Origin: Ureibacillus chungkukjangi
GTDB lineage: Bacteria > Bacillota > Bacilli > Bacillales_A > Planococcaceae
DNA: 64,000 nucleotides
Assembly (NCBI RefSeq): GCF_003217295.1
Contig: NZ_QJTJ01000013.1
Location: forward strand, 1 to 64,000
Direction: 5' to 3'
The position numbers and the translations under genes were made by a program. This document shows, piece by piece, positions 18,187 to 28,531 of this stretch; positions within the stretch are counted from its first letter, which is position 1; every line of letters begins with the position of its first letter. The notes below the pieces were generated by a model. The model searched no databases. It saw nothing but the letters and a program-made list of their open reading frames with translations, and was not told the origin of the DNA.

Positions 18187-19719
18187 TTACTTGTCAAAGA
18201 GTGGTTTACCTGTCATTTCCTGTGGTTGTTTTACATTTAGTAATTTTAACATAGTTGGAGCTAGATCTGCTAAAATCCCACCATCTCTTATCGTAATACC
18301 AGTCTTAGTCACGATAACAGGCACTGGATTCGTTGTATGGGCAGTCATCGGCTCTCCCTCTACAGTCACGACCTCATCTGAATTTCCGTGGTCAGCTGTA
18401 ATAATCGCTGCTCCACCCTTAGCAAGAAGTGCATCAACGACTCTTCCTAAGCATTCATCTACCGCTTCAATCGCTTTAATGGTTGGTTCGAGCATACCAC
18501 TATGACCAACCATATCTGGATTAGCAAAGTTTAAAATAATGGCATCGAATTTATCGGCCTCGATTTCAGCAACTAATGCATCTGTTAGCTCATAAGCACT
18601 CATCTCAGGTTTTAAATCATATGTAGCAACCTTAGGTGACGCAATCAAAATCCGTTCTTCACCTGGGAACGTTTCTTCTCGTCCACCACTCATAAAGAAG
18701 GTTACATGGGGATATTTTTCAGTTTCGGCAATGCGAAGCTGCGTTAGACCCTCTCTTGAAATCATTTCACCGACAGTATTAACTAAATCAACATTTTCAA
18801 ACGCCACTTCTGCATTTACATCTGCACTATAATGTGTGAACGATACAAATTTTAAATTTGTAGGATGCTTTTCAGAAAGCTTAAAGCCGATAAATCGATC
18901 ATTTGTAAAGACTGTTGAAAGCTGGATGGCACGGTCTGGTCGGAAATTAAAGAAAACTACCGCATCATTTGTATCAACTGTTGCAACGGGCTTCCCTTCC
19001 TCAGTAATGACAAAAGGAATGACAAATTCATCCTTTACATCTCTTTCATAAGAAGACTCAACCCCGATTTTGGCAGATGCTGCTGTGTGCCCGATACCGT
19101 CAACTAGGGCGTTATACGTTAACTGAACACGTTCCCAGCGCTTGTCGCGGTCCATTGCATAATAGCGACCATGGATGGAGGCAAACTTCCCGACACCAAT
19201 TTCCTTCATTTGTTTTTGAGTTTCCTCAACATATTTAAGAGCTGTTGTCGGACCTACATCTCTTCCATCTAAAAAGCCATGTACATACACTTCTTCTAAT
19301 CCATTGGCCTCTGCTAATTTCAGTAAGGCAAATAGGTGCTCATAATGACTATGAACGCCACCGTCTGATAATAAGCCCATTAAATGAAGCTTCGAGTTAT
19401 TGGCTTTGGCATGCTCTATAGCAGCTAAAAACTTTTCATTTTTATAAAATTCGCCATCACGAATCGATTTATGGATACGTGTTAAGCTTTGATACACAAT
19501 TCGTCCAGCACCAATGTTTAAGTGTCCAACCTCAGAGTTCCCCATTTGACCATCTGGAAGACCTACAGCTTCTCCACTAGCAGTTAATGTAGAATGGGGA
19601 AACTGTGCCCAGTAACGATCGAAATTTGGCTTTTTACTTTGTGCTACCGCGTTTCCGAATGTTTCATCACGAAAGGCGAAGCCATCTAAAATTATTAATG
19701 CAACCGGTTGTTTAGGCAT
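18187..19719 (-). CDS. gpmI: Phosphoglycerate mutase, cofactor-independent
   Basis: Interconverts 3- and 2-phosphoglycerate without 2,3-bisphosphoglycerate, using manganese. In 510 residues one sees Asp12 (IILDGF), the phosphoserine nucleophile Ser62 in [15 protein letters not shown], the transferase insert (about 75-310), LDGRDVGP, and metal ligands in [11 protein letters not shown] and ADHGNSDE near the C-terminus. The manganese enzyme is pH-sensitive and important for sporulation and germination in Bacillus. Start ATG 19719 has GGCGAGGAACGG upstream. It is 69 bp downstream of tpiA and 91 bp upstream of eno. Confidence 0.97.
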   Translation of the reverse strand: MPKQPVALIILDGFAFRDETFGNAVAQSKKPNFDRYWAQFPHSTLTASGEAVGLPDGQMGNSEVGHLNIGAGRIVYQSLTRIHKSIRDGEFYKNEKFLAAIEHAKANNSKLHLMGLLSDGGVHSHYEHLFALLKLAEANGLEEVYVHGFLDGRDVGPTTALKYVEETQKQMKEIGVGKFASIHGRYYAMDRDKRWERVQLTYNALVDGIGHTAASAKIGVESSYERDVKDEFVIPFVITEEGKPVATVDTNDAVVFFNFRPDRAIQLSTVFTNDRFIGFKLSEKHPTNLKFVSFTHYSADVNAEVAFENVDLVNTVGEMISREGLTQLRIAETEKYPHVTFFMSGGREETFPGEERILIASPKVATYDLKPEMSAYELTDALVAEIEADKFDAIILNFANPDMVGHSGMLEPTIKAIEAVDECLGRVVDALLAKGGAAIITADHGNSDEVVTVEGEPMTAHTTNPVPVIVTKTGITIRDGGILADLAPTMLKLLNVKQPQEMTGKPLFDK

Positions 19720-19788
19720 CCGTTCCTCGCCTCCAATAGTTATAATCCAGTTTGACTCGTGAAGCTCAAATCTTCACAAGCCCACTTA

Positions 19789-20544
19789 TTACTGAGCCTT
19801 ATCTAATAATGCTAAATAAGAATCGATATTCAAGCTTGCTCCACCTACTAGGGCACCATCAATATGGTCTTTTGAAAGTAATTCTTCAATGTTTTCTGGC
19901 TTCACACTGCCGCCATATTGAATACGAATACTTTCAGCTGTTTCGCTTCCGTAAAGTCCTTCAACAACCTCACGAATTTTACCGCACACGGCATTCGCAT
20001 CATCTGCAGTTGCAGTTTTTCCAGTGCCGATTGCCCAAATTGGCTCATAGGCAATGACCATATGATTCACTTCTTCTGGTGTAAAACCTTCAAGTGCAGC
20101 CGTTACTTGAGACGCAACCCTCTCCTCTGTTTTACCAGCTTCGCGTTCTTCGAGTGTTTCGCCACAGCAGATAATCGGAACAATTCCGTTGATCAGTGCC
20201 GCTCTCACTTTTTTATTTACTGCTTCGTCTGTTTCATTGAAATATTCACGACGCTCAGAATGGCCTAAAATAACATAGTCCACATTGATAGAAGCAAGCT
20301 GTGAAGGGCTGATTTCTCCAGTAAAGGCACCTTCATTTTCATAGTGCATATTTTGGGCTCCAATGGCTAAATCCGTCTCCAACGCAATATCTACTAAAGT
20401 TGGTAGGTATAAAGCAGGGGCACAGATTACTGCATCCACTTTTTCTTCTGATGGGACTTTTTCGCGTACGATTTCTGCAAATTCTATTGCCTCGTCAAAT
20501 GTTTTAAACATTTTCCAGTTTCCAGCGATGATAGGTTTACGCAT
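19789..20544 (-). CDS. tpiA: Triosephosphate isomerase
   Basis: Interconverts dihydroxyacetone phosphate and glyceraldehyde 3-phosphate; TIM barrel, 251 residues. Catalytic residues are visible as Lys11 (GNWKM), His95 ([10 protein letters not shown]) and Glu167 ([14 protein letters not shown]), with the phosphate-gripping loop IGTGKTAT and the C-terminal GGSVKPEN and VGGASL motifs. ATG 20544 follows GGAGGCGTTTTTAC. It is 14 bp downstream of pgk, so tightly coupled in the operon. Confidence 0.98.
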   Translation of the reverse strand: MRKPIIAGNWKMFKTFDEAIEFAEIVREKVPSEEKVDAVICAPALYLPTLVDIALETDLAIGAQNMHYENEGAFTGEISPSQLASINVDYVILGHSERREYFNETDEAVNKKVRAALINGIVPIICCGETLEEREAGKTEERVASQVTAALEGFTPEEVNHMVIAYEPIWAIGTGKTATADDANAVCGKIREVVEGLYGSETAESIRIQYGGSVKPENIEELLSKDHIDGALVGGASLNIDSYLALLDKAQ

Positions 20545-20558
20545 GTAAAAACGCCTCC

Positions 20559-21743
20559 TTATTTATCGTTAAGTGCTACAATTCCTGGAAGTTCTTTACC
20601 CTCCATTAGTTCAAGTGAAGCTCCTCCACCTGTTGAGATGTGATCCATACGGCTTGCAACCTCGAATTTCTCTACAGCTGCTGCTGAATCTCCGCCACCA
20701 ATGATTGTATAGCCATCCGTTTCTGCCATAGCTTGTGCTACTGTTTTCGTACCATTAGCGAATTTGTCCATTTCAAATACACCCATTGGACCATTCCAGA
20801 TGATTAGCTTCGAGTCTTTAATGATTGAAGCATAATGCTCGGCTGTTTTTGGACCAATATCTAGACCCATCCAGTCTTCAGGGATTTCTTCGATAGCAAC
20901 AACCTTTGTTTCAGCATCCTTTGAAAATTCGTTTGCAACTACAGCATCAATTGGCATATGCAGCTGTACGCCTTTTTCCTTTGCTTTTTCGATAAAACTT
21001 TGTGCAAGCTCAATCTTATCTTCTTCAAGCAATGACTTACCAATTGCATGTCCTTGAGCTTTGATGAATGTAAATGAAAGGCCGCCACCGATGATTAAGT
21101 GATCTACTTTGTCTAAAAGGTTATCGATTACACCGATTTTGTCCTTAACCTTTGCACCACCAATAATTGCCGTAAATGGTCTTTCAGGATTAGATAATGC
21201 TTTTCCTAATACATCTAATTCCTTTTCTATTAATAAGCCCGAAACTGCTGGGATATGTTTTGCGATTCCTTCAGTTGAAGCATGTGCGCGATGTGCTGCC
21301 CCAAATGCATCATTCACATAAAGATCTGCTAATTTCGCGAAAGATTTCGATAACTCTTCGTCGTTTTTCTCTTCACCTTTATGGAATCGAACATTTTCTA
21401 ATAAGACAATGTCGCCTTCCTGCATAGCTGCAACCGCATTTTCTACATTTGTACCAATGGATTCGTCTAATTTGTTCACTTCTTTACCAATTAGCTTTGA
21501 TAGATGTTGACCCACTTGAGTTAAGCGCATCTCTTCATTTACTTCGCCTTTTGGACGACCTAAATGTGAGGCTAAGATTACCTTAGCTCCTGACTCTACC
21601 AGTTGTTTAATCGTTGGTACCGCTGCACGAATTCGTGTGTCATCTGTGATTTCACCGTTTTCCATCGGTACATTGAAATCCACTCGTACAAATACTCGCT
21701 TTCCTTTTACTTCAACATCATTCATCGTCTTCTTTAAAAACAT
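20559..21743 (-). CDS. pgk: Phosphoglycerate kinase
   Basis: Transfers phosphate from 1,3-bisphosphoglycerate to ADP. 394 residues with the N-terminal signature [11 protein letters not shown], substrate-binding SHLGRPKG, and nucleotide-binding [18 protein letters not shown] and IGGGDSAAA. Start is ATG 21743, 9 nt after GGAGGG; a second ATG six codons later is possible but less well placed. It follows gapA after a gap that contains a terminator-like hairpin, so expression downstream of gapA may be partly reduced or use a further promoter. Confidence 0.97.
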   Translation of the reverse strand: MFLKKTMNDVEVKGKRVFVRVDFNVPMENGEITDDTRIRAAVPTIKQLVESGAKVILASHLGRPKGEVNEEMRLTQVGQHLSKLIGKEVNKLDESIGTNVENAVAAMQEGDIVLLENVRFHKGEEKNDEELSKSFAKLADLYVNDAFGAAHRAHASTEGIAKHIPAVSGLLIEKELDVLGKALSNPERPFTAIIGGAKVKDKIGVIDNLLDKVDHLIIGGGLSFTFIKAQGHAIGKSLLEEDKIELAQSFIEKAKEKGVQLHMPIDAVVANEFSKDAETKVVAIEEIPEDWMGLDIGPKTAEHYASIIKDSKLIIWNGPMGVFEMDKFANGTKTVAQAMAETDGYTIIGGGDSAAAVEKFEVASRMDHISTGGGASLELMEGKELPGIVALNDK

Positions 21744-21864
21744 TGAAGAAAACCCTCCTTCAAATAGTGACTATTTCACTTTTTTGTTAACTATATACTA
21801 TTTTTAGCTTGCAGTAAGAAAAAGCGTCTCCTCTTCTTACTACTATCTTATATATACCATATCG

Positions 21865-21900
21865 TAAAAAAAGCGATGGGTAGTTTTATCCATCGCTTCC
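21865..21900 (-). terminator. Terminator-like hairpin between gapA and pgk
   Basis: GAAGCGATGG and CCATCGCTTT (10 bp) with a short loop, followed by TTTTTTT on the minus strand. It lies inside the glycolytic operon in the 294-bp gap between gapA and pgk, so it may uncouple cggR-gapA from the later genes. Confidence 0.8.
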
Positions 21901-22037
21901 TTTACCCTCCATTATTATAAAGGTTACCCATTATAAAGGCTATACTTTTTACTTACATAAAGCTAAATATGTCATAACAAATAACCACATTGTGTTACTT
22001 AATGAGAAACAGTATGACACATTCATTTACAGTCTAA

Positions 22038-23042
22038 TTATTGCTTATTTGTAATGTAAGAAGCTAAGTCCATTAAACGGTTTGAATAGCCAACTTCGTT
22101 ATCATACCAAGCAAGTACCTTCACCATATTATTATCTAATACCATTGTCGATAAACCATCTACAGTTGATGAATGAGGGTTTCCGTTATAGTCGATAGAA
22201 ACTAAAGGTAATTCATTGTAGTCAAGAATGCCTTTAAGCTCTCCTGCTGCTGCTTCTTTTAATACACTATTGATATCTTCTACAGTAACAGAAGAAGCGT
22301 TTAGCTCTACAACAAGGTCAACACATGATACGTTCGGTGTTGGAACACGCATAGAGAAGCCATCTAATTTCCCTTTTAACTGAGGAAGTACTTTTGAAAC
22401 CGCAACTGCAGCACCTGTAGTTGTAGGAATCATCGATACAGCACCAGCACGGGCACGTCTTGGATCGCTATGTGGGAAGTCTAGAATACGTTGGTCATTT
22501 GTATATGAATGAATTGTTGTCATCAACCCACGTTTAATACCGAATTTCTCATCTAAAACCTTAGCAACTGGTGATAAACAGTTTGTTGTACAAGACGCAT
22601 TTGAAATCACATTTTCTGATGCCTGGTATTGTGTATGGTTAACACCCATTACATAAGTCGGCATTTCACCTTGTGCAGGAGCTGAAAGAATCGCTTTTTT
22701 CGCACCAGCCTCAACATGCTTTGATACCTCTTCCATTGAACGGAAACGACCTGTCGATTCAATCGCTACATCAATATCAAGCTCGCCCCATGGTAATTTT
22801 GCTGGGTCTTTTTCAGAGAATACTTGAACTCTAACACCATCAACGATAAATGCATCGTCCTCTGATTGTACATCTGCATCATAAACTCCATGAACAGAAT
22901 CATATTTTAAAAGATGCGCAAGCTGATGAGCATCTGATAAGTCATTAACTGCTACCACTTCAAACTCACTATTTTTAATTGCCTCACGAAAAACTAATCG
23001 TCCAATACGTCCAAATCCGTTAATTGCAATTTTAATTGCCAT
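22038..23042 (-). CDS. gapA: Glyceraldehyde-3-phosphate dehydrogenase (glycolytic, NAD type)
   Basis: Oxidises glyceraldehyde 3-phosphate to 1,3-bisphosphoglycerate. Rossmann motif NGFGRIGRL at residues 8-16, NAD-selective VNDLSD near residue 33, catalytic Cys151 in SNASCTTNCL, HSYTNDQRILDFPHSDPRRARA and WYDNEVGYSNR near the C-terminus. DFPHSDPRRARA favours the glycolytic GapA rather than gluconeogenic GapB. The start is ATG 23042, with GGAGG 8 nt upstream; an in-frame TTG at 23057 lies within the ribosome site. Directly downstream of cggR (119 bp), it is expected to be controlled by it. Confidence 0.97.
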   Translation of the reverse strand: MAIKIAINGFGRIGRLVFREAIKNSEFEVVAVNDLSDAHQLAHLLKYDSVHGVYDADVQSEDDAFIVDGVRVQVFSEKDPAKLPWGELDIDVAIESTGRFRSMEEVSKHVEAGAKKAILSAPAQGEMPTYVMGVNHTQYQASENVISNASCTTNCLSPVAKVLDEKFGIKRGLMTTIHSYTNDQRILDFPHSDPRRARAGAVSMIPTTTGAAVAVSKVLPQLKGKLDGFSMRVPTPNVSCVDLVVELNASSVTVEDINSVLKEAAAGELKGILDYNELPLVSIDYNGNPHSSTVDGLSTMVLDNNMVKVLAWYDNEVGYSNRLMDLASYITNKQ

Positions 23043-23161
23043 GTCAATTTCCTCCAAATAAATAAATTTTTCTATTTAAAATTTCATTCAAGCCGCTTAC
23101 AGTTTTGCCTACAAGAAAATTAATTATCCATAAAATAAATTCACTTTTTCTAAGCATTAAT

Positions 23162-24193
23162 CTATTTTTCTAAAATGGCATTAGCTGCCCCTTCATCAGT
23201 AATAAGGACTGTTTGCTTTGTACCATCAATCTTGAAATAGGCTTGAATTGCTTTTGCCTTAAGTGATCCACCAGCAACAGCTACTATGTGCGGGCTTTGC
23301 TTGACCTGCTCGAGCTGAATCCCAATGGTATTGATTCGGTATATTATTTCGCCTGTTTCGTCAAAATAATAACCAAATGCTTCTCCTACTGCATTTTTTT
23401 CATTTAACATATTGATGATGGCTTCATTGGAGTTTCTCCTATGTGCCATTTCGTTAGCTGACCCTATGCCATGAATGACAATATCAATATCGTCATAGAA
23501 GTCGAGTACTTCCTTTACCATCGGCTCTTTAACCATTGTAGCGAAGGCATTTTCACTTAGGTTTTCTGGCAAGTATAAGGTACGAAACTCAGCACCACAT
23601 TTTGACGCAAATTGTGATACAAGCGTGTTTGCTTGTAGGTTCATTTCATTCCCCAGACTTCCACGTGCTGCAATAAATGTGAGTGCACTAAGCGATTTTG
23701 TAGGAGACAAAAAGCTTGTTAATGCAGCGACAGTGCTGCCACCTGTAATTGCGACTGTGTTGTCTTTTTTAGCAACAGCGGTTAAGTATTCGCTGGCTTC
23801 TTTACCTAATAGCTGTGTAGTACTACTTTCAATATTTACATCACCAGGAACTATTATTACCTTCTTAATATCTAAAATTTGGGCTAGCTTCTTTTCCTTT
23901 AAACTAAGTCCTGAAGCTTCCTGGAAGGTTTCTTTTAGTTCTTCAAGTATTTCATACCCTTTATTGGTACAAATCATACCTTTTTGTGACGTTTCAATTA
24001 GTTGTTGATCATTTAAAATCGTTATTTCATTGCGAACTGTACGTTCTGAAATATTCAATGTATCTAAAATCATCCTTCGACCAATCGGACCAGCTACAGC
24101 AATTGTTTGTAGAATTCGATAACGTTGCTGGATGATTGACGATAGCTCAGGCACAAGCAAGTGAACAGCTTCCTTTTGACTTTCATTATTCAA
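23162..24193 (-). CDS. cggR: Central glycolytic genes regulator CggR
   Basis: A SorC/DeoR-type repressor of the gapA operon whose effector in Bacillus is fructose 1,6-bisphosphate. The N-terminal helix-turn-helix lies around residues 30-65 (GRRMILDTLNISERTVRNE), followed by the sugar-phosphate-binding domain with ITGGSTVAAL and IHGIGSANEMAHRR. About 343 residues, as expected. The likely start is TTG 24193 (preceded by AGGTG); GTG 24202 is an alternative. A sigma-A promoter and two GGGACA operator half-sites lie just upstream, indicating autoregulation. Confidence 0.94.
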   Translation of the reverse strand: MNNESQKEAVHLLVPELSSIIQQRYRILQTIAVAGPIGRRMILDTLNISERTVRNEITILNDQQLIETSQKGMICTNKGYEILEELKETFQEASGLSLKEKKLAQILDIKKVIIVPGDVNIESSTTQLLGKEASEYLTAVAKKDNTVAITGGSTVAALTSFLSPTKSLSALTFIAARGSLGNEMNLQANTLVSQFASKCGAEFRTLYLPENLSENAFATMVKEPMVKEVLDFYDDIDIVIHGIGSANEMAHRRNSNEAIINMLNEKNAVGEAFGYYFDETGEIIYRINTIGIQLEQVKQSPHIVAVAGGSLKAKAIQAYFKIDGTKQTVLITDEGAANAILEK

Positions 24194-24226
24194 GAAACAC
24201 ACCTACAACTTTCAGCGGGTTCAATT

Positions 24227-24253
24227 TTGTCCCATTATATATTTATTGTCCCA
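24227..24253 (-). promoter_or_regulatory. CggR operator
   Basis: On the minus strand, TGGGACAA occurs twice with a 19-bp period (GGGACA at 24252-24247 and 24233-24228). These correspond to the GGGAC half-sites of the Bacillus CggR operator, and they lie between the promoter and the cggR start as in B. subtilis. Confidence 0.75.
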
Positions 24254-24282
24254 CTTAACTTAAAAAAATATTCTACTCTTAG

Positions 24283-24311
24283 AGTATACAATTTTACGCG
24301 ATATTCTACAA
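24283..24311 (-). promoter_or_regulatory. Sigma-A promoter of cggR-gapA
   Basis: TTGTAG (-35, 24311-24306), 17-bp spacer, TATACT (-10, 24288-24283) on the minus strand. The start site would fall near 24276, upstream of the CggR operator, so bound repressor would block elongation or clearance. Confidence 0.7.
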
Positions 24312-24344
24312 ATATTTTGATTATTTTTTTAAAGCATCCCAATT

Positions 24345-24578
24345 CTAAGGTTGGAATGCTTCATAAAGAGTGACGTAGTCAAGGTTCCCATACTGAATTA
24401 TTGCCCCATTTTTTTCAACAACAGGAATCATTAACATGTATTTCTCATGTAAAGCTTCATTTTCTTCTATATTTATGACGTCAATTTCAAAGGGAAAATC
24501 GCTTTGAAGAAGCTTTAAAGTCAGTAATCCCTCTTCACATAATGAACAGCCTGGTCTTGAATAATAATTTACCCTCAT
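24345..24578 (-). CDS. Glutaredoxin-like (DUF836-type) thioredoxin-fold protein
   Basis: A 77-residue thioredoxin-fold protein with an N-terminal CSLC motif (residues 11-14, YYSRPGCSLCEEG) and the cis-proline MIPVV near residue 51. It resembles small glutaredoxin-family/DUF836 proteins of Bacillales, which may act as thiol oxidoreductases. ATG 24578 follows GGAGGAATTATTTATT. It ends about 40 bp upstream of the cggR -35 on the same strand and is probably transcribed alone. Confidence 0.8.
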   Translation of the reverse strand: MRVNYYSRPGCSLCEEGLLTLKLLQSDFPFEIDVINIEENEALHEKYMLMIPVVEKNGAIIQYGNLDYVTLYEAFQP

Positions 24579-24705
24579 AATAAATAATTCCTCCGACTAA
24601 ATTCTTCCTCCTTAGAATCGCAAAATTCTACCGAATAATCAACTTACAACTACACAAACTAATTTCGTACGTTTTTGTACACTAAAATCTGGGAGGAATA
24701 CTACA

Positions 24706-25326
24706 ATGGACAATCAATTCATGAATGAACCTCAAGCAACTCAAGGAAATATGCCTCTTTCAATGAATCATGGTGCACATGAAGTAATGGACGTTCATGA
24801 GGTACTAAGTGCTGCAATCGGTGGAATGAATACATTTATCTTCTTCCGTCCTCATGTACAGGACCAAGAGCTTCTAAATATTTTGGACAGACAATATGCA
24901 TTCATGCTAGACGAGTATAATATTACGGCTGAATGCTTCAAAACTGGACAAGATCCAAGTCACCCTACTCGCTCTTACAAAATGCAAATGGGCAATGATA
25001 CAAACTATGGTTTAACACCGAGCCAGCCTAAAAAACCAATGACGTCAGCTAACGAAATTAATGACGGTATTATTTCAGGTTTCTTGATGAACGCTCACAA
25101 AATGGGAGCTACAGGTAAAACAACTGCAGCACTTGAATCGACAAACCCAGTTGTTCGTCGTGTTTTACAGGACTCCATTCAAAACTGTATTGAAATGGCA
25201 TACGAGTTATCTCTTTACCAAAACAAAAAAGGCTACTACCAAGTACCACAGCTTTCACCAGCTGACATGCAAACAATGTTAAATATGTATGGACAAGCTG
25301 AAAAAGCTAAGGATATGCCTAACTAA
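24706..25326 (+). CDS. CotF-family spore coat protein
   Basis: A 206-residue soluble protein with a low-complexity N-terminus rich in Met, Asn and Gln (residues 1-25) followed by the coat-protein F/ferritin-like helical region (HEVLSAAIGGMNTFIFFRPHVQDQELLNILDRQYAFMLDEYN and SGFLMNAHKMGATGKTTAALESTNPVVRRVLQDSI). Spore coat association is known for the family; mother-cell expression is inferred. The start has GGGAGGAATACTACA before it. It is monocistronic and ends at a very strong terminator. Confidence 0.85.
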   Translation: MDNQFMNEPQATQGNMPLSMNHGAHEVMDVHEVLSAAIGGMNTFIFFRPHVQDQELLNILDRQYAFMLDEYNITAECFKTGQDPSHPTRSYKMQMGNDTNYGLTPSQPKKPMTSANEINDGIISGFLMNAHKMGATGKTTAALESTNPVVRRVLQDSIQNCIEMAYELSLYQNKKGYYQVPQLSPADMQTMLNMYGQAEKAKDMPN

Positions 25327-25337
25327 GTTAGATAAAA

Positions 25338-25384
25338 ACAAAAGGATCCATTTGATGTAATCTTGCATCAAATGGATCCTTTTC
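25338..25384. terminator. Strong bidirectional terminator
   Basis: A perfect 18-bp stem (AAAAGGATCCATTTGATG and its complement) with an 8-nt loop. It serves the CotF-like gene on the plus strand and the ABC transporter genes ending at 25389 on the minus strand. Confidence 0.92.
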
Positions 25385-25388
25385 GATT

Positions 25389-26111
25389 TTACAATATTTT
25401 CCCTAAAAATGCTTTCGTTCGCTCGTTTTGCGGAGCATCGAAAAGTTTTTCTGGTTGGCCTTGCTCTACAATATAGCCACCATCCATAAACACTACTCGA
25501 TCTGCTACCTCGCGAGCAAATCCCATTTCATGAGTTACAACTACCATCGTCATTCCCTCATGCGCTAATTGCTTCATAACATCCAACACTTCTTTAACCA
25601 TTTCAGGATCTAATGCAGATGTTGGTTCGTCAAATAGCATCACTTTCGGCTTCATAGCAAGGGCACGAGCAATTGCTACACGTTGCTGCTGCCCACCTGA
25701 AAGCTGCTGTGGATAGTTATACGCCTTTTCCCGAAGTCCTACCTTATCCAACAATTCTAAAGCTAAGTTTTCTGCTTCACTTTTTGAAAGCTTTCGAATA
25801 AACATCGGAGCCATTGTAATATTTTCAATGACCGTCATATGCGGAAACAAATTAAACTGCTGGAACACCATTCCAACCTCAGTGCGTATTAAGTTGATGT
25901 CTGTTTTAGAATCATTGACTTGAACACCTTCGATATAGATCGCTCCATCTGTAATTTCCTCTAGTAAATTTATACATCGTAAAAACGTACTCTTACCAGA
26001 ACCCGAAGGACCAATCACGCAAACTACTTCTTTTTCACGAACTTCATAGTTAATCCCTTTTAAAACATCTAATTTCCCAAAGGATTTATGTAGGTTCTCT
26101 ACTTTAATCAT
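25389..26111 (-). CDS. Amino acid ABC transporter, ATP-binding protein
   Basis: A GlnQ/HisP-type ATPase of 240 residues that drives uptake of a polar amino acid. Walker A GPSGSGKS (about residues 34-41), Q-loop [13 protein letters not shown], signature [14 protein letters not shown], Walker [15 protein letters not shown] and H-loop VVTHEMGFA are all intact. The start overlaps the permease stop by 4 bp (ATGA), indicating translational coupling. The exact substrate (glutamine, arginine, cystine) cannot be decided. Confidence 0.95.
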   Translation of the reverse strand: MIKVENLHKSFGKLDVLKGINYEVREKEVVCVIGPSGSGKSTFLRCINLLEEITDGAIYIEGVQVNDSKTDINLIRTEVGMVFQQFNLFPHMTVIENITMAPMFIRKLSKSEAENLALELLDKVGLREKAYNYPQQLSGGQQQRVAIARALAMKPKVMLFDEPTSALDPEMVKEVLDVMKQLAHEGMTMVVVTHEMGFAREVADRVVFMDGGYIVEQGQPEKLFDAPQNERTKAFLGKIL

Positions 26112-26815
26112 ACATCAACCCGCCCTTCTCGCTTTTTTCGCGGATTGTAATCGATGCTAAAGCGTCTTTCAATGAATGCTACTAGTTTCGTAATAATAAA
26201 GGTTAATAGTAAGTATAGAACTGCAGCTACTAAGTATGGCTCCCAGAAACGGAAATGTGCACCTGAGACTATTTTTGCTGCATATAAAATATCATTTGCT
26301 GCAATAACTGTTACTAAAGAAGAATCCTTCAATAACGCGATAAATTCGTTTCCTAACGGTGGAATCATTCGACGAATTGCTTGTGGCAAAATGACTCTTC
26401 GCATCGCTTGCCCATGTGTTAGACCAAGGGAACGTGCAGCCTCCATTTGTCCCTTATCAATCGATTCAATCCCTGCACGGATAATTTCCGCATTATAGGC
26501 CGCACTATTTAAAATAAGGGCCGTAATCCCCGAAACCATAAAGCCAAATGATTGACCGAAAACCGTGGGTATTAATGCCAAATGGATGATTAAAATCTGA
26601 ACAAGCATTGGGGTACCACGGAATAGATCAACATAGAGCTTACATGGCCAATAGAGCCACTTTCTCTTTGATGTCTTTCCTAAACCGAGAAATACCCCAA
26701 AAATGATTCCACCAATATAACCGCAAATTGTTAATACGATCGTCACCCAAATACCATTGATAAAAAACTCACGGTAGTCCCAGATCAAATCCCAACGCAT
26801 ATCTAAGAAGTCCAT
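26108..26815 (-). CDS. Amino acid ABC transporter, permease
   Basis: A HisM/GlnP-family permease of 235 residues with about five membrane helices. The cytoplasmic coupling motif [43 protein letters not shown] (about residues 141-183) is the conserved EAA loop for polar amino acid permeases. It lies between the binding protein and ATPase genes, 18 bp after the former and overlapping the latter by 4 bp. Only one permease gene is present, so a homodimer is expected. Confidence 0.95.
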   Translation of the reverse strand: MDFLDMRWDLIWDYREFFINGIWVTIVLTICGYIGGIIFGVFLGLGKTSKRKWLYWPCKLYVDLFRGTPMLVQILIIHLALIPTVFGQSFGFMVSGITALILNSAAYNAEIIRAGIESIDKGQMEAARSLGLTHGQAMRRVILPQAIRRMIPPLGNEFIALLKDSSLVTVIAANDILYAAKIVSGAHFRFWEPYLVAAVLYLLLTFIITKLVAFIERRFSIDYNPRKKREGRVDV

Positions 26816-26833
26816 CTGAAACCCTCCATCTAA

Positions 26834-27631
26834 TTATTCGATTTCTTGCCCTGTAATTTCAGCTAACTTTCCGCTTTCCTTCAGCTTTTGGATTCCTTCA
26901 TTTAAAATATCCAGCACTTCTTTATTCCCTTTTTTAACCATTAGTCCATAGTATTCTTTTTCAAAGCTATCATCTTCAATAGATTTTAGTTTCGATTCTG
27001 GATTATTTTTTATATATTCAATAATTACTGCGTTATCGCCGATTACAGCATCAACAGTACCGTTGATAAGCTCTTGAATAGCAACCGGTGTAGTTTCGTA
27101 AGGTTTAATATTTGCACTAGTTTTCCCTTGTAAGTCTTGAGCTGCAAAATGTCCTGTAGTATTCATTTGAACACCGATCTTTTTATCAGCTATATCTTGT
27201 AGAGATTCAATATCAGATTCTTCCTTTGTTACGATTAATTGTGTAGCTTCGTAATAAGGCTCTGTGAAATCATAAGTTTCCTGACGTTCTTCAGTAATTG
27301 TAATGGCAGAAATACCTAAATCCACTTCGCTGTTGATCAATTGTTGGAATAAAGGATCCCAACCTACATTGTTGATTTCAAATTCAACGCCCAATTCTTC
27401 ACCGATGGCATTCACAACATCCACATCAATACCAACGATATTTCCTTTGTCATCAAAGGATTCAAATGGTGCATAGGCAGCATCTGTCCCAACTTTTAGT
27501 GTAGTAGTTCCTTCTCCATCCTCACTTGCTGAACCATTTGTCCCTGTTTCTGATGCTCCACATGCAGCTAAAATAATGGAAGCCGCAGCAATGGGTGTAA
27601 TTAATGAAAATAATTTTTTCTTTTTCAACAC
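26834..27631 (-). CDS. Amino acid ABC transporter, substrate-binding lipoprotein
   Basis: A 265-residue extracellular solute-binding protein (family 3). The N-terminus has a lipoprotein signal (KKKK, hydrophobic segment, lipobox LAAC with Cys24) and a Ser/Gly/Glu-rich linker, followed by the SBP_bac_3 domain: LKVGTDAAYAPFESFDDKGNIVGIDVDVVNAIGEELG, SEVDLGISAITITEERQETYDFTEPYYEATQLIV and INGTVDAVIGDN. Start GTG 27631 follows GGGGGG by 8 nt. It is the first gene of the three-gene transporter operon. Lgt, encoded in this window, would lipidate it. Confidence 0.94.
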   Translation of the reverse strand: MLKKKKLFSLITPIAAASIILAACGASETGTNGSASEDGEGTTTLKVGTDAAYAPFESFDDKGNIVGIDVDVVNAIGEELGVEFEINNVGWDPLFQQLINSEVDLGISAITITEERQETYDFTEPYYEATQLIVTKEESDIESLQDIADKKIGVQMNTTGHFAAQDLQGKTSANIKPYETTPVAIQELINGTVDAVIGDNAVIIEYIKNNPESKLKSIEDDSFEKEYYGLMVKKGNKEVLDILNEGIQKLKESGKLAEITGQEIE

Positions 27632-27857
27632 TGATAATTCCCCCCCGTACTCTATTTATCTTTCTAATTCTATAATTCAGATTATTCATAAAATCAGAAA
27701 ATATATTTACAATTATATAAACTTCGCAATATTTAAACAACATAAAATTTTCTAATAAAATTACAGAATGTTACATAGATATGTGAGTTATGGAGGATAT
27801 GGGGATTAGTGAATATAACTGAAGCCAATTTCGAAGCTAGGTTTTCCTTCTCCACAC
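27632..27857. other. Gene-free stretch upstream of the transporter
   Basis: AT-rich; no gene or RNA is seen. It should contain the transporter promoter, which I could not fix. Confidence 0.3.
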
Positions 27858-27909
27858 AAAAAAACAACCCGAAAAGTTTAGTTACACTTTTTCGGGTTGT
27901 TCTTTTTCT
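27858..27909. terminator. Bidirectional hairpin terminator
   Basis: AACAACCCGAAAA and TTTTTCGGGTTGTT form a 13-bp stem with A and T runs on both flanks. It probably ends minus-strand transcription from the tRNA; no plus-strand gene precedes it. Confidence 0.75.
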
Positions 27910-28004
27910 TTATGTTTTCAAACCTTAAACTAAAACACTTGATCATAACTCATAAAAATTTTATATGAAAAGATTGGTAATATTAGTTTAAAGAGAATGA
28001 ATTT

Positions 28005-28043
28005 GGGATAAAATGAATTGGTACAGTAATTGCATTTTATCCC
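28005..28043. terminator. Hairpin downstream of the tRNA
   Basis: GGGATAAAATG and CATTTTATCCC form a perfect 11-bp stem with a 17-nt loop; GTATTTTTC follows on the plus strand. There is no plus-strand gene to end here, so the role is unclear. Confidence 0.45.
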
Positions 28044-28136
28044 GTATTTTTCATTCCCTCTGGATTCTATCAGGCTGCTAAGCTAATAGATCCATGGAAG
28101 GTCTACCTTATTAAAATCATAGTTGAAGCAGTAAAA

Positions 28137-28211
28137 TGGCGCCCTCGGAGGGAATCGAACCCCCAGCGGAAGAACCGGAATCTTCTGTGTTATCCATTAC
28201 ACCACGAGGAC
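28137..28211 (-). tRNA. tRNA-Arg (anticodon CCG)
   Basis: A 75-nt cloverleaf: acceptor arms GTCCTCG and CGAGGGC, discriminator G with encoded CCA, anticodon stem GAAGA/TCTTC around loop TTCCGGT giving anticodon CCG, and T-arm GGTTCGATTCC. It reads CGG, an infrequent arginine codon in this AT-rich sequence. No other tRNA is nearby. Confidence 0.95.
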
Positions 28212-28530
28212 ATCTTATAATAGAAACTTACTCGTAACGCTTTTGAAAATAGAAATTGTTCTTCATTTACATAACTGATAATGCTTTAGGACATAACGCC
28301 GATTGTAAAATACGACTTTTCTATTATACAAATGTATACAACGTAATTCAACTATTAAATTGAAGATATATTTGATTATATTGTGTCTGTTTTGTGCAGT
28401 TTTTCATCAGATTTTTTCGATAAATAGGGTAGAAATATTAACTTCTATGCTTTACTTCTTATTTAATAATTAAGTCATAGAATAATAGCGGATACATACT
28501 GCAATATTTTAGTAAAGGACAGTGTTTTAT
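28212..28530. other. Gene-free stretch between tRNA and clpP promoter
   Basis: AT-rich, no open frame with a ribosome site. The tRNA promoter should lie here but is not obvious. Confidence 0.3.
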
Positions 28531-28531
28531 A

